A stretch of DNA of 64,000 nucleotides from Brevibacterium antiquum CNRZ 918 (GTDB taxonomy: Bacteria; Actinomycetota; Actinomycetes; Actinomycetales; Brevibacteriaceae): NCBI RefSeq assembly GCF_900169145.1, contig NZ_FXZD01000001.1, positions 248,001 through 312,000 on the forward strand, written 5' to 3'. The notes beneath the pieces were generated by a model. That model worked only from the letters and a program-made list of their open reading frames with translations, made no database searches and had not been told where the DNA came from. A program made the position numbers and the translations under genes. Below, piece by piece: positions 1 through 9,688 of the stretch (position 1 is the first letter of the stretch; each line of letters opens with the position of its first letter).

Positions 1-510
1 ATCAGTGCGTACATCAGAGATCATCATCCCGAGGTCTGGTTCTCCGTCTCCGCCACCACGCGGCCGCGGCGACCCGGCGAAATCGATGGTGTTCATTATC
101 ACTTCATCAGCGATGACGAATTCGACTCGCTCATCGCTGCCGGTGAGCTGCTCGAGTACGCTGTCGTCCATGGACGCCATCGCTACGGCACGCCTTCGGC
201 TCAGGTTCAGGAGAAGCTGAGCCAGGGTATTCCCTCCCTGCTGGAGATTGATCTGCAGGGAGCACGCCAGGTCAAGGACAAGATGCCTGAGGCGCTGTTC
301 GTATTCCTGTCTCCGCCCAGCTGGGAAGAGCTCGTGTCGAGACTCACCGGGCGCGGAACGGAATCAGCGGTCGAACAGGAGCGTCGACTGACCACGGCCA
401 AACAGGAATTGCAGGCCGAATCCGAGTTCGATGTCACCATCGTCAATGACCACGTTCGCACTGCGGCCGAAGAACTCATATCATTGATGGGTATATCCAC
501 TACCGATTAG
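1..510 (+). CDS. gmk: Guanylate kinase (5' end cut off by window)
   Basis: Phosphorylates GMP to GDP with ATP in purine nucleotide metabolism. The reading frame is open from base 1 to the TAG at 508-510, giving the last 169 residues; the P-loop lies upstream of the window. Visible family segments are [21 protein letters not shown] (GMP-binding region), [29 protein letters not shown] and [12 protein letters not shown]. The stop lies 12 bases before the rpoZ start, and gmk-rpoZ-coaBC-metK is a standard actinobacterial order. Identity is secure; only the N-terminus is missing. Confidence 0.95.
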   Translation: MSAYIRDHHPEVWFSVSATTRPRRPGEIDGVHYHFISDDEFDSLIAAGELLEYAVVHGRHRYGTPSAQVQEKLSQGIPSLLEIDLQGARQVKDKMPEALFVFLSPPSWEELVSRLTGRGTESAVEQERRLTTAKQELQAESEFDVTIVNDHVRTAAEELISLMGISTTD

Positions 511-522
511 ATTGGACATTCA

Positions 523-855
523 TTGCCTGCACAACCTGAAGGCATCACCAATCCTCCGATTGATGATCTGCTGGCCGTGACCAGCTCGAAGTACGAACTG
601 GTTTCGATTGCGGCTCAGAGAGCCCGCCAGATCAACTCCTACTACGCCCAGCTCCAAGAAGGACTGCTCGAGAACGTCGGTCCGCTGGTGACCCCGGGCA
701 CCCATGAAAAGCCTCTGTCGATCGCGCTCCGCGAGATCAACGAGGGCAAGATCGTGGCCCGCGAAGTCACCGAAGCCGACTTCGGTGCTCTCACCCAAGA
801 GCCTGCGCAGCCTGCTGCCAGCAACGACGGCGCACTGGACTTCAGCGACCAGTGA
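523..855 (+). CDS. rpoZ: RNA polymerase omega subunit
   Basis: Small subunit that helps assemble and stabilise RNA polymerase by binding beta'. It is 110 residues, the usual size in Actinobacteria. Typical segments are [20 protein letters not shown] near the N-terminus and the REINEGKIV segment near residue 70. The only reasonable start in frame is TTG at 523; no good Shine-Dalgarno sequence precedes it. The gene ends in a GTGA overlap with coaBC, so the two are probably translationally coupled. Confidence 0.93.
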   Translation: MPAQPEGITNPPIDDLLAVTSSKYELVSIAAQRARQINSYYAQLQEGLLENVGPLVTPGTHEKPLSIALREINEGKIVAREVTEADFGALTQEPAQPAASNDGALDFSDQ

Positions 856-2093
856 GAACCGTACTCGGCGTCGCCGGTGGAATCGCCGCCTACAAGGCGG
901 CTCACGTCATTCGGCGACTCCGGGAACTCGGGCACAGCGTCAAGGTCGTGCCCACCGCCAGTGCACTGAATTTCGTCGGTGCGGCCACCTTCGAGGCACT
1001 GTCCTCACAGACTGTGACCACCGATGTCTTCGACGATGTCGAATCGGTCAACCATGTCCGCATCGGGCAGGAGGCCGAACTTGTCATCATTGCGCCCGCC
1101 ACGGCCAATATCCTGGCGAAGCTGGCCGCAGGCATCGCCGATGACCTGCTGACCGCCACCGTCCTGACGACGACCGCCGAGGTGGTCGTTGCCCCAGCCA
1201 TGCACACCGAGATGTGGCAGAACCCCGCCACCGTCGCGAACATCGCGACCTTGAAGCAGCGCGGCATCCATGTGCTCGACCCCGCTGTGGGGCGTCTCAC
1301 CGGGCCGGATTCCGGTCCCGGTCGTCTGCCCGAACCCCAAACGATCGTCGACTTCGCTCTGGCCGCTGCCGGATCAGCGGCCACCGCAGTCGGGCCGCTG
1401 AACGACAAACGCGTCGTCATCAGTGCCGGCGGGACCAGGGAACCACTCGATCCCGTGAGGTTCCTCGGGAACCGCTCCTCAGGCAAGCAGGGCATCGCCC
1501 TCGCACGTGCGGCCGTCGCAGCCGGAGCCCGCGTCGACCTGGTTGCGGCCAACATCGATTGGGGTCTGCTGTCCGCCCTGCCCGACGGTGTCCGAATCAC
1601 CACGGTCGAATCAACGCTGGAACTCCAAACCCAGATGCATGCCGTTCAAGCCGACGCCGATGTCATCATCATGGCCGCGGCCGTCGCGGACTACCGTCCA
1701 GCCGGGCGCACCGACTCGAAGATGAAGAAGTCGGGTGATGAGGGGATGACTCTGAGTCTGGTTCAGAATCCTGATGTGCTCGTGGGACTCGTCGAGTCAC
1801 GTCGTGAGCCCCAGGTCATCGTCGGATTCGCCGCGGAGACCGGAGATTCTCATCACACGGCGCTGGACTACGCGAGAGCGAAGTTCCGTCGCAAGGGCGT
1901 GGACCTCCTGGTCTTCAACAACGTCTCCGAGGACAGGGCCTTCGGCCACGACGACAATGCTGTCCAGATCCTGAGTCATGACGGTGACCAGGTCGTGACC
2001 AGCACGGAATTCCACGGCAGCAAGGACGATGTTTCGGAAAAGGTCATCGAGGCACTCGCCAATCGTATGGAATGCGTAGAATCGTCGCCGTGA
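852..2093 (+). CDS. coaBC: Bifunctional phosphopantothenoylcysteine decarboxylase / phosphopantothenate-cysteine ligase
   Basis: Carries out two steps of coenzyme A synthesis: ligation of cysteine to 4'-phosphopantothenate (CoaB half) and FMN-dependent decarboxylation to 4'-phosphopantetheine (CoaC half). Residues 1 to about 180 are the flavoprotein CoaC domain ([34 protein letters not shown] with the expected catalytic His, and APAMHTEMW where many bacteria have PAMN). The remainder is CoaB, with [27 protein letters not shown] and VGFAAETGD. The GTG start at 852 overlaps the rpoZ stop. Length (413 aa) is normal. Confidence 0.96.
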   Translation: MRTVLGVAGGIAAYKAAHVIRRLRELGHSVKVVPTASALNFVGAATFEALSSQTVTTDVFDDVESVNHVRIGQEAELVIIAPATANILAKLAAGIADDLLTATVLTTTAEVVVAPAMHTEMWQNPATVANIATLKQRGIHVLDPAVGRLTGPDSGPGRLPEPQTIVDFALAAAGSAATAVGPLNDKRVVISAGGTREPLDPVRFLGNRSSGKQGIALARAAVAAGARVDLVAANIDWGLLSALPDGVRITTVESTLELQTQMHAVQADADVIIMAAAVADYRPAGRTDSKMKKSGDEGMTLSLVQNPDVLVGLVESRREPQVIVGFAAETGDSHHTALDYARAKFRRKGVDLLVFNNVSEDRAFGHDDNAVQILSHDGDQVVTSTEFHGSKDDVSEKVIEALANRMECVESSP

Positions 2094-3292
2094 GTCAATC
2101 AAATCTGCGTCTATTCTCGTCCGAATCCGTCACCGAGGGCCATCCCGACAAGATCTGTGACCAGATCAGTGATGCCGTCCTCGACGATCTGCTGAGTCAG
2201 GACCCGAACGCTAAAGTCGCCGTCGAGACGATGGTCACCACCGGTCTCGTCCACGTCGCCGGCGAGGTCAATACGGCCGCCTATGCCGACGTGGCCGGCA
2301 TTGCCCGCCGACTCATCACCGGAATCGGCTATGACTCCTCCGATACCGGATTCGACGGCCATTCCTGCGGCGTCTCCGTGTCCATCGGCAGTCAGTCCAC
2401 CGACATCCATTCCGGTGTGACAAACCCACTGGACTTCCGCGAAGCCGTGGAATCCGACCATGGGTCGAGTCTGGGCGCCGGCGACCAGGGGCTCATGTTC
2501 GGCTATGCCGACAACGCCACCGACGTTCTCATGCCCGTGCCGATCCACCTCGCTTCACGCATGGCGGAGAAGCTCGCCGAGGTGCGCAAGACCGGTGCAC
2601 TGGACTACCTGCGTCCCGACGGCAAGACCCAGCTGACGCTCGGCTACGACGGAGACGAAGCCGTGTCGATCGAGAACATCGTGGTCTCGACTCAGCACGC
2701 CGGACACGTCGATCAGGCGCAGCTTCACGCCGAAATCAAAGATTTCGTCATCGATCCGGTCATCGCAGGCTGCGGACTCGATGACAGTCATGCGAATATC
2801 CACATCAACCCGGCTGGCCCCTTCGTCACCGGTGGGCCGATGGGCGACGCGGGCCTGACAGGCCGCAAGATCATCGTCGACACCTATGGCGGATACTCTC
2901 GCCACGGCGGAGGCGCCTTCTCCGGGAAGGACCCGTCGAAGGTTGACCGCTCTGCCGCCTACGCCATGCGCTGGGTCGCGAAGAACGTTGTGGCCGCCGG
3001 CCTCGCAGACCGTGCCGAGGTGCAGGTATCCTATGCCATCGGCCGTGTCGACCCGATGGGTCTCTACGTTGAGACATTCGGCACCGAGAAGGTCGACCCG
3101 CACGCGATCTCGCGGGCGATTCGTGAGGTCTTCGATCTGCGCCCTGCCATGATCATCCAGGAACTCAATCTGCTGCGCCCGATCTACTCCCAGACATCGA
3201 CCTACGGCCACTTCGGCCGTGAGCTCCCCGACTTCACCTGGGAGGTCACGGACCGCGCCGACGATCTGCTGCGCGCAGTCTCCTCGGCTTGA
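2090..3292 (+). CDS. metK: S-adenosylmethionine synthetase
   Basis: Makes S-adenosylmethionine from methionine and ATP. Signature segments are [19 protein letters not shown] at the N-terminus, [12 protein letters not shown] and [19 protein letters not shown] (phosphate-binding loop), all intact. I prefer the GTG at 2090, which overlaps the coaBC stop as GTGA and gives the usual short leader before RLFSSESV (400 aa). An in-frame ATG at 2072 would add six residues lying inside coaBC. No SAM riboswitch is possible, since the gene starts inside its upstream neighbour. Confidence 0.96.
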   Translation: MSQSNLRLFSSESVTEGHPDKICDQISDAVLDDLLSQDPNAKVAVETMVTTGLVHVAGEVNTAAYADVAGIARRLITGIGYDSSDTGFDGHSCGVSVSIGSQSTDIHSGVTNPLDFREAVESDHGSSLGAGDQGLMFGYADNATDVLMPVPIHLASRMAEKLAEVRKTGALDYLRPDGKTQLTLGYDGDEAVSIENIVVSTQHAGHVDQAQLHAEIKDFVIDPVIAGCGLDDSHANIHINPAGPFVTGGPMGDAGLTGRKIIVDTYGGYSRHGGGAFSGKDPSKVDRSAAYAMRWVAKNVVAAGLADRAEVQVSYAIGRVDPMGLYVETFGTEKVDPHAISRAIREVFDLRPAMIIQELNLLRPIYSQTSTYGHFGRELPDFTWEVTDRADDLLRAVSSA

Positions 3293-5418
3293 TGGACGAA
3301 CCTCTTCCGATCGACACCGGCACCTCAGCCATCGGGCAGGTGCCGCTGGCAGCGGAAGATCCTGTGGCCCACGTGCTCATCGATCATCCGGTGCCGCACC
3401 TGGCCCGTGCCTTCGACTACGCAGTTCCGGAGAAGTTCGCCGACACCGCCCGACCGGGTGTGCGAGTCAGGGTCAAATTCGCCGGCAAACTGCGCGACGG
3501 GTTCCTCCTCGAACGAGTTGAGTCGTCCGAACATATCGGACCGCTCGCCACGATCGAGCGCATCACCAGTCCCGTCGTCGTGCTCACCCCCGAGCTGCTG
3601 CGACTCGGGTCAGCCACCGCCCGCCGCTACGCAGGGACTCTCTCCGACGTGCTGCGTCTGGCAATTCCACCGCGCCACGCCCGAGCCGAGAAGGCCGTGC
3701 TCAAGACGGAGAAGACACTGCAGCACAACGCGTCCAGTTCCAGTGCGGCGCGAGACGGCGACAACGCGAGTGCCGCAACCGAGGACACGACAGCAGGCTC
3801 CGAGGACACGACAGCAGGCTCCGAGGTTGTGACTGCACACCACGAGAGTGCCAGGACAGCGGACACGATCGAGCGCCTCGGCGAATGGGTCGTCACCGAG
3901 TCTCGCCGCGACAGGGAAGACGATTTCCCGGCTGCCGAACATCCGCGGATGGCTCTGACCTGCGTTCCCGGACCCACCCCGGGTCTGAGCTGGATCACCG
4001 CCGGACTGGAGGCTGCCCGAGCGACACTGGCAGCGGGGGAGTCGGTGCTGTGGCTGGTGCCCGATCACCGTGAGCTTGCCGTGCTCTCGGCATCTCTCGA
4101 CGCCAGCGCGGACATCCCCTCCTACTCCGTGCTCAGCGCAGATCAGTCACCGGAACAGCGGTGGACGGCGTGGCTGCGTGGACTGCTCGGGCACACGCGC
4201 GTGACGATCGGCACCAGGGCGGCCGCCTTCGCCCCGGTCGCAGACCTGGGCCTCATCATCTGCTTCGACGACTCGAACTCGAACTACCTTGACCAGCACG
4301 CACCTTATCCACACGCCAGAGAGGTGTGCCTGCTGAGGTCGACCATCGACACCACCGGGCTGCTGTTCGTCTCCACCGATCGCAGCGCAGAGATCCAGCG
4401 CCTCGTCGAGGTCGGCTGGCTGCACGACGCCACACCCATAGGCCCCGAGCGCCGTGAGGGCGCGCCCCGTGTCTTTGTCCCCGACGAGGAGCGGGACCCC
4501 TTCGCCTGGCAGCGCATCCCCTCACGCGCCTGGCAGCTGATGCGCGGTGCACTGCGCCCCGGTGCCAAGGACACGAATGCCGTGGGACCCGTCCTCGTCC
4601 AGGTACCGCGTGCCGGGTACTACCCGGTATTCGCCTGCGCGAGGTGCCAAGAGGTCGCCCGCTGCCCCCAGTGCTCGGCCACGCTGACCACCCAGTCCGA
4701 GGTGGGCCCATTCGCCTGTCGCTCGTGCGGATTCCACTCCGATTCGTTCTCCTGCGGGCGGTGCAACTCGAACCAGGTGCGCTCGATCGTGCGCGGTAGG
4801 GGCCGGACCGTCGAGGAGCTGCGCAAGGCCATGCCGGGAATCGAGATCCTCGAGTCCGGCGGCGATGACATTCCCGTCGCCATCGACGACAGTCCACGTA
4901 TCGTCGTCGCCACCACCGGGGCCGAGCCCTACACGCTCGGGGGCTATGCCTGCGCAATCCTGCTCGACTCGCTGTGGCCGGGGCCGTGGATGCGCTCGAC
5001 CGATGAAGGGGTCAGCCGCCGGCTGCGTGCGGCCGTCCTCGTGAGATCACGCACCGCTGGAGGCGTCGTCTACCTCGGCGACACCGATGAGACGATCCGG
5101 AGCACGGTGACCACCTTCGACCCGGTCACCACCATGTCCAGAGCCCTCAGCGATCGCCTGGAGCTCGGCTTTCCGCCGTACCGCCGCATCGTCGAACTCA
5201 CTGGTGCAGGTGCCGACATCGACGCCATCATCACTACCGTCTCCGAACTCACAGAACTCATCCGTGACTCCGAGGGTGATGATCAGAAGGCGGTCGCGGC
5301 CTACCCGATCGCAGCAGGCGACGCAGTCGGCGAAGCGCTGGCTCATGTCACCGCCTCCCGCTCTGCGAAGAAGCTTCCGCAGGTGCGTATCCGCATCGAC
5401 GATCCGCGGTCGCTGTGA
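3292..5418 (+). CDS. priA: Actinobacterial PriA-like primosomal protein N' (helicase motifs missing)
   Basis: Replication-restart protein family, 708 residues. The N-terminal DNA-binding domain begins near HVLIDHPVPHLARAFDYAVP. Where PriA normally has the Walker A loop this protein has VPGPTPGLSW (about residues 223-232), and the DEEH box is replaced by FDDSNSNYLD (about 325-334), so ATPase/helicase activity is unlikely. The zinc-binding cysteines are kept (CARCQEVARCPQC from residue 449, then CRSCGF and CGRCN). An acidic, Thr/Ala/Ser-rich insert at about residues 145-185 contains a 7-residue tandem repeat. The ATG at 3292 overlaps the metK stop by one base. Confidence 0.9.
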   Translation: MDEPLPIDTGTSAIGQVPLAAEDPVAHVLIDHPVPHLARAFDYAVPEKFADTARPGVRVRVKFAGKLRDGFLLERVESSEHIGPLATIERITSPVVVLTPELLRLGSATARRYAGTLSDVLRLAIPPRHARAEKAVLKTEKTLQHNASSSSAARDGDNASAATEDTTAGSEDTTAGSEVVTAHHESARTADTIERLGEWVVTESRRDREDDFPAAEHPRMALTCVPGPTPGLSWITAGLEAARATLAAGESVLWLVPDHRELAVLSASLDASADIPSYSVLSADQSPEQRWTAWLRGLLGHTRVTIGTRAAAFAPVADLGLIICFDDSNSNYLDQHAPYPHAREVCLLRSTIDTTGLLFVSTDRSAEIQRLVEVGWLHDATPIGPERREGAPRVFVPDEERDPFAWQRIPSRAWQLMRGALRPGAKDTNAVGPVLVQVPRAGYYPVFACARCQEVARCPQCSATLTTQSEVGPFACRSCGFHSDSFSCGRCNSNQVRSIVRGRGRTVEELRKAMPGIEILESGGDDIPVAIDDSPRIVVATTGAEPYTLGGYACAILLDSLWPGPWMRSTDEGVSRRLRAAVLVRSRTAGGVVYLGDTDETIRSTVTTFDPVTTMSRALSDRLELGFPPYRRIVELTGAGADIDAIITTVSELTELIRDSEGDDQKAVAAYPIAAGDAVGEALAHVTASRSAKKLPQVRIRIDDPRSL
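3781..3822 (+). repeat. Two perfect tandem copies of a 21-base unit inside priA
   Basis: The 21-base unit beginning GAGGACACGACAGCAGGCTC occurs at 3781-3801 and again at 3802-3822 without mismatch. It encodes two copies of EDTTAGS in the low-complexity linker of the PriA-like protein. Unit length is a multiple of three, so copy-number change would keep the frame. Confidence 0.95.
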
Positions 5419-5459
5419 GTGCCCCGATGCCCGGACTCTGCGTCCGCGAAGCGAACAAG

Positions 5460-5465
5460 TAGAAT
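5460..5465 (+). promoter_or_regulatory. Probable -10 box for leaderless fmt mRNA
   Basis: TAGAAT ends 8 bases before the fmt GTG, placing the expected first transcribed base at or next to the start codon. No Shine-Dalgarno sequence lies between. No convincing -35 is seen. Confidence 0.5.
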
Positions 5466-5472
5466 TCCTCAA

Positions 5473-6432
5473 GTGGATATCGTCTTCGCCGGAACTCCGG
5501 ATGCCGCAGTGCCAGCCCTCGAGGCCCTCGTCGAATCTCGGCACCGCATCCGTGCCGTCCTCACCCGACCCGATGCCCCCGTGGGGCGCAAGCGCGTTCT
5601 CACCCCCTCACCCATCAAGGCTCGAGCCCTCGAACTCGGCCTCGACGTCATCGAGGCGAGCCGCCTCCGAGGTGAGGTCATCGCCGAACTCCGAGCGCTC
5701 AAGGTCGACGCCGTAGCCGTCGTCGCCTATGGGGCCATCGCCGGCCCGGCAGCGCTGTCGACCGCCGAACTCGGCTGGTTCAACCTCCACTTCTCACTCC
5801 TGCCCGCTCATCGCGGAGCCGCCCCCGTTCAACGTGCTCTCATCGCCGGGCAAAGGACCAGCGGAGTCAGCGTATTCAAGATCGACGAGGGCATGGACTC
5901 CGGCCCCGTCCTGCGCCGCCTCGAACTGCCGCTGGACCATCCCGATGTCGCCACCGCCCTCGACGACTATGCTCACCTGGGCGCGGCCGAACTGGTCGCC
6001 GCCTTCGACGACCTCGCGGACGGAACCGCAGTGATGACCCCGCAGTCAGGGGAAGCGACCCACGCGGACAAGATCGACGTCGCCGACGCCCATCTCGACT
6101 TCTCCGACTCTGCCCAGGCGATCATCGACCGTTCCCGGGGAGTCAGCCCCAGCCCCGGGCCGTGGGCGAACGTCGACGGGAAGCGGACCAAACTTTTCGG
6201 ACTCGCACCCGCTCCTGACGTCGCCACGCCCACCGAGGTCGGACTTCTGACCTCGTGGCAGAAGGCAGCCGTCCTCGGCTGCAGTGACGGCTGGGTCCGC
6301 GTGGAGGAGATCCAGCCCTTCGGCAAAGCGCGGATGGCTGCAGTGGACTTCCTGCGCGGCCATGGCGACATCCGATTCGACCCCAGTGGAACCAGCGCCG
6401 AGCCGGCGGCAGACCCCGAGCAAGGAGCATGA
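5473..6432 (+). CDS. fmt: Methionyl-tRNA formyltransferase
   Basis: Formylates initiator Met-tRNA using 10-formyltetrahydrofolate. The N-terminus MDIVFAGTPDAAVPALEAL is the classic family start, so I take the GTG at 5473 (319 aa) although the frame is open back to the priA stop. The folate-binding/catalytic segment NLHFSLLPAHRGAAPVQRAL carries the expected Asn and His, and GVSVFKIDEGMDSGPVL follows. The C-terminal OB-fold domain begins near residue 205. The end overlaps rsmB as ATGA. A -10 box just upstream suggests it has its own leaderless promoter. Confidence 0.95.
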   Translation: MDIVFAGTPDAAVPALEALVESRHRIRAVLTRPDAPVGRKRVLTPSPIKARALELGLDVIEASRLRGEVIAELRALKVDAVAVVAYGAIAGPAALSTAELGWFNLHFSLLPAHRGAAPVQRALIAGQRTSGVSVFKIDEGMDSGPVLRRLELPLDHPDVATALDDYAHLGAAELVAAFDDLADGTAVMTPQSGEATHADKIDVADAHLDFSDSAQAIIDRSRGVSPSPGPWANVDGKRTKLFGLAPAPDVATPTEVGLLTSWQKAAVLGCSDGWVRVEEIQPFGKARMAAVDFLRGHGDIRFDPSGTSAEPAADPEQGA

Positions 6433-7922
6433 GACCGATGCCAGCAGATGAACGCAAGCCGCGGAAGAGACCAGCAGGCAACAGGGCGCCAGCAGGCAGG
6501 AAGCCGACAGGCGGCCGGCCAGCAGACGGTAAGCCCTCGGGCGGCTCACCCGCGGGGGGAGGAGAACCGCGACAGGCGAAGAACCTACCGCGACGCATCG
6601 CCTGGGAGGTCCTCGTCGACGTAGAGACGAAGGACTCCTACGCGAACCTGCTCCTGCCCGCCAAGTTGGCCCGCACGCACATGGAACCCCAGGACGCGGC
6701 GTTCACAACGGAACTGACGTACGGCGCCCTGCGCCAACAGGAGTTCTACGATGCGATCATCGCCAGGGCCGCGAACCGGCCCATCGACAGCATCGACGCC
6801 GAACCGCTGGCCGGAATGCGCCTCGGCGCCCACCAGATCCTGTCCATGCGCGTGCCCGACCATGCAGCACTGTCTGAGACCGTCGCCGTGATCAAGACCA
6901 ATGCACCGAAGACCGCCGGATTCGTCAACGCCGTGCTGCGTCGGATCTCCGAGGTCGACCGGGCCGAATGGCTGCGTCGCGTCACCGCGGGAGCCACCAC
7001 TGTCGGCGAACAGGCCATCGAATACTCCCACCCGGAATGGATCGTCCGGGCCATGACCCAGGCCCTCAAGGGCCACGGCCGGCAGGCCTCTGAACTGCAG
7101 GCCCTGCTCGAAGCCGACAACGCGGCCGCGAAGGTCAGCGTCTCCGCTCTGCCCGGACTCATCGACCGCAGCGAACTGCCCGGAGCCCCAACCGAATTCT
7201 CACCCATCGGCGTCACCCTCGATACCGCTGTGCCCAAAAATGTCGAGGCCGTCGCCACCGGCCGGGCCCGAGTCCAAGACGAAGGCTCCGCGCTGGTGGC
7301 ACTGGCCCTGGCACAGACCCCGGCACCGGCAGGCACCTGGGCAGACCTGTGTGCAGGACCCGGCGGCAAGGCCGCAGTGCTGGCAGCGATCGCGAAGACG
7401 TCGGGAACCTCCCTTGATGCCTTCGACTCAAGCGAGCACAGGGTCGAACTCGTGAGATCCTCCACCCAGGCGCTCGATAACGTGACCACCCGCGTCCAGG
7501 ACGCCCGCGATGCCACCGGCCCCTATGCGAAGGTCCTCGTCGACGTACCCTGCTCGGGACTCGGCGCCCTGCGTCGTCGCCCCGAGGCCCGTTATCGTCG
7601 TCGCCCTGAGGACATCAACGCGCTGGCAGGACTGCAGCGAGAACTGCTGCGGGCGGCCTTGAACGCATGCGCTCCCGGAGGAGTCGTGGCGTATTCGACC
7701 TGTTCTCCTCATTACGCTGAAACCGTTCTCGTCGTCGACGATGTTCTGCGCGGGACCGACGTTGAGATCCTCGACGCACCGGCGGTCCTCGCCGAGGTCA
7801 CGAGCGCCGATGCCGAAGAGTTCACCTCGGTGAGCCGGGGAGCGGGACGGTACGCTCAGCTGTGGCCCCATGTCCACAACACCGATGGAATGTTCTTGGC
7901 TCTGATGCGGAAGGCGAACTGA
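6429..7922 (+). CDS. rsmB: 16S rRNA m5C967 methyltransferase RsmB (NusB/RsmB family)
   Basis: SAM-dependent rRNA cytosine-5 methyltransferase, 497 aa. Residues 1-50 are a basic, Pro/Gly/Ala-rich tail, probably disordered. A NusB-like RNA-binding domain follows ([19 protein letters not shown] through [10 protein letters not shown]). The Rossmann methyltransferase domain has [32 protein letters not shown] (Cys375) and [10 protein letters not shown] (Cys425), the two conserved cysteines of the RNA m5C methyltransferases. The start at 6429 overlaps the fmt stop; an ATG at 6438 is an alternative. Confidence 0.93.
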   Translation: MRPMPADERKPRKRPAGNRAPAGRKPTGGRPADGKPSGGSPAGGGEPRQAKNLPRRIAWEVLVDVETKDSYANLLLPAKLARTHMEPQDAAFTTELTYGALRQQEFYDAIIARAANRPIDSIDAEPLAGMRLGAHQILSMRVPDHAALSETVAVIKTNAPKTAGFVNAVLRRISEVDRAEWLRRVTAGATTVGEQAIEYSHPEWIVRAMTQALKGHGRQASELQALLEADNAAAKVSVSALPGLIDRSELPGAPTEFSPIGVTLDTAVPKNVEAVATGRARVQDEGSALVALALAQTPAPAGTWADLCAGPGGKAAVLAAIAKTSGTSLDAFDSSEHRVELVRSSTQALDNVTTRVQDARDATGPYAKVLVDVPCSGLGALRRRPEARYRRRPEDINALAGLQRELLRAALNACAPGGVVAYSTCSPHYAETVLVVDDVLRGTDVEILDAPAVLAEVTSADAEEFTSVSRGAGRYAQLWPHVHNTDGMFLALMRKAN

Positions 7923-7923
7923 A

Positions 7924-8586
7924 ATGGCGATCGAGATCAATCCCAGCATCCTCAGCTCCGATTTCTCGGACCTGCGGGGCGAACTGGCGAAGATCAGCAC
8001 GGCAGATATGGCTCACATCGACGTGATGGATAACCATTTCGTCCCCAATCTGACATTCGGTCCTCCCGTGGTCGAACGGATCCAGGCGATCAGCCCGATC
8101 CCACTCGACGCTCACCTGATGATCGCCGAGGCGGACAGGCACGCCCCCGTCTACGCCGAACTCGGCTGTGCCTCGGTGACCTTCCACGCCGAGGCGGCCG
8201 CCGCACCCGTGCGTCTGGCCAGGGAGATCCGGAAGCTGGGAGCCAAAGCCAGCCTCGCACTCAAGCCGGCGACTCCGATCGAACCCTTCATCGACCTCCT
8301 CGGCGAGTTCGATCAGATCCTCATCATGACCGTTGAACCCGGGTTCGGCGGGCAGAAGTTCCTCGATGTGTGCCTGCCGAAGATCCGGCGCACGCGTGAA
8401 GCGATTTCGGCTTCCGGGCTTGAGATCAAACTTCAGGTCGATGGGGGAGTGTCGACCTCGACGGTCGAACGCGTTGTCGACGCCGGTGCCGATGTGCTCG
8501 TGGCCGGCTCCGCCGTCTACGGACCCGAAGACGCCGCCGCCGCGATCTCAGGGCTGCGTGAACTCGCAGCATCACACGTGCACTGA
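7924..8586 (+). CDS. rpe: Ribulose-phosphate 3-epimerase
   Basis: Interconverts ribulose 5-phosphate and xylulose 5-phosphate in the pentose phosphate pathway, working with the tkt-tal genes at the far end of this window. TIM-barrel family motifs are all present: [33 protein letters not shown] (metal-binding His/Asp), [22 protein letters not shown] and QVDGGVS. The 220 aa length is standard. It starts one base after the rsmB stop. Confidence 0.96.
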   Translation: MAIEINPSILSSDFSDLRGELAKISTADMAHIDVMDNHFVPNLTFGPPVVERIQAISPIPLDAHLMIAEADRHAPVYAELGCASVTFHAEAAAAPVRLAREIRKLGAKASLALKPATPIEPFIDLLGEFDQILIMTVEPGFGGQKFLDVCLPKIRRTREAISASGLEIKLQVDGGVSTSTVERVVDAGADVLVAGSAVYGPEDAAAAISGLRELAASHVH

Positions 8587-8597
8587 AGAAGGCCGAT

Positions 8598-9263
8598 ATG
8601 GAACTGCTCGACTGGCTGAACACGCCGGCATTCGAACTGCTGGGCAAACCAGTGCCGTACTCCGACCTGTTCGGCAACATCTGCGCCCTGGCCACTGTGG
8701 TCCTGGCGCTGCGCCGCAACATCCTGTCCTGGCCGGTCCAGATCCTCGGTTCCATCCTGCTCTTCGCCGCGAGCATCTCCGCGGGCCTGGGCGGCAACGC
8801 CTCCCGGCAGGTCGTCATCATCGTCGCCGCGGTGTGGGGCTGGACGCAGTGGAACAAATCGCGCGAAGCCGCAGGAGAGGTCCTCGTCCGCTGGGCCACC
8901 TGGAAGGAACGATTCCTCCTGATCGGTGCCCTGCTGCTGGGCACCGCGGTGTTCGGCTATGTCCTGGCACTGGGCGGATGGTCATGGAACCCCTACCCAG
9001 ACGCTTACATCTTCATCGGATCACTCGTGGCGATGTACGCCCAGGGACGGGCGATCGTCGAGTTCTGGTTCGTATGGCTGGCCGTCGACCTCGTCGGCAT
9101 TCCCCTGGCAGTAGCCGGAGGCCTCGTGTTCTCCGGGGCTGTGTACCTCATCTTCCTCGTCATGGTCGTCATCGGCTTCATCGACTGGTCGAAGAGATCA
9201 CGGCAGACGATCTCTGCGCCCCACCTCGGCGCAACGGACATCAACCGCAGCCCGGAGGAATGA
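8598..9263 (+). CDS. pnuC: PnuC-family nicotinamide riboside transporter
   Basis: Integral membrane facilitator of the PnuC family (221 aa), expected to import nicotinamide riboside or a related pyridine nucleoside for NAD salvage. About seven hydrophobic segments are visible. Family-like features are LSWPVQILGSILLF, VWGWTQWNKSR after the third helix, and EFWFVWLAVDLVGIPLAV; these Trp-rich stretches line the substrate path in characterised PnuC proteins. It lies 11 bases after rpe, so it is probably cotranscribed. The exact substrate cannot be fixed from sequence alone. Confidence 0.85.
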   Translation: MELLDWLNTPAFELLGKPVPYSDLFGNICALATVVLALRRNILSWPVQILGSILLFAASISAGLGGNASRQVVIIVAAVWGWTQWNKSREAAGEVLVRWATWKERFLLIGALLLGTAVFGYVLALGGWSWNPYPDAYIFIGSLVAMYAQGRAIVEFWFVWLAVDLVGIPLAVAGGLVFSGAVYLIFLVMVVIGFIDWSKRSRQTISAPHLGATDINRSPEE

Positions 9264-9331
9264 GACCGTTCCGCTCACTGGGGCTGTCCCGCTGGTCGAG
9301 ACCCTGTGCGGACGCGAAGTAGGCGATGTAT

Positions 9332-9337
9332 TAGGCT
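9332..9337 (+). promoter_or_regulatory. Probable -10 box for leaderless hisE mRNA
   Basis: TAGGCT ends 7 bases before the hisE GTG and there is no Shine-Dalgarno sequence. It would drive the his-trp cluster. The -35 region is not recognisable. Confidence 0.55.
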
Positions 9338-9343
9338 GGATTC

Positions 9344-9607
9344 GTGAAGACCTTTGACTCGCTCTACGCCGAACTCCTGCAGAAATCCCTCGATCGCCCC
9401 GAAGGCTCGAAGACCGTGGCCGAACTCGACGCCGGAGTCCATGCGATCGGAAAGAAGGTCGTCGAAGAAGCCGCAGAGGTCTGGATGGCGGCCGAGTACG
9501 AGACCAAGGACGAGCTTGCCGGGGAGATCTCCCAGCTGCTCTACCACCTCCAGGTGCTCATGGTCGCCAAGGATCTCAGCCTCGACGACGTCAACTCGCA
9601 TCTGTAG
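9344..9607 (+). CDS. hisE: Phosphoribosyl-ATP pyrophosphatase
   Basis: Second step of histidine biosynthesis: hydrolyses phosphoribosyl-ATP to phosphoribosyl-AMP. It is 87 aa, normal for a stand-alone HisE. The MazG-like core is intact, with [17 protein letters not shown] (metal-binding acidic residues) and [18 protein letters not shown]. The GTG start at 9344 gives [11 protein letters not shown], the usual N-terminus. The product HisI, for the next step, is encoded separately at 14556. Confidence 0.94.
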   Translation: MKTFDSLYAELLQKSLDRPEGSKTVAELDAGVHAIGKKVVEEAAEVWMAAEYETKDELAGEISQLLYHLQVLMVAKDLSLDDVNSHL

Positions 9608-9637
9608 AGACCGCCTGAACCAGAGACCGCCTGAACC
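9606..9637 (+). repeat. Perfect 16-base tandem duplication at the hisE-hisG junction
   Basis: AGAGACCGCCTGAACC occurs at 9606-9621 and again at 9622-9637 with no mismatch. The first copy begins inside the hisE stop codon, so the duplication lies just after the gene. Confidence 0.95.
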
Positions 9638-9688
9638 GCCGTCCGAGCACCACTCACAACCGTTGACGATGAAACACAAAAGGACACC

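Noticed and set aside
902..1603. Long minus-strand frames inside coaBC, metK, pyk, terC and other genes
   Set aside because: High-GC genes give long open frames on the opposite strand; these have low-complexity composition and no start signals.
2050..2100. SAM riboswitch before metK
   Set aside because: metK begins inside coaBC; there is no leader RNA to hold one.
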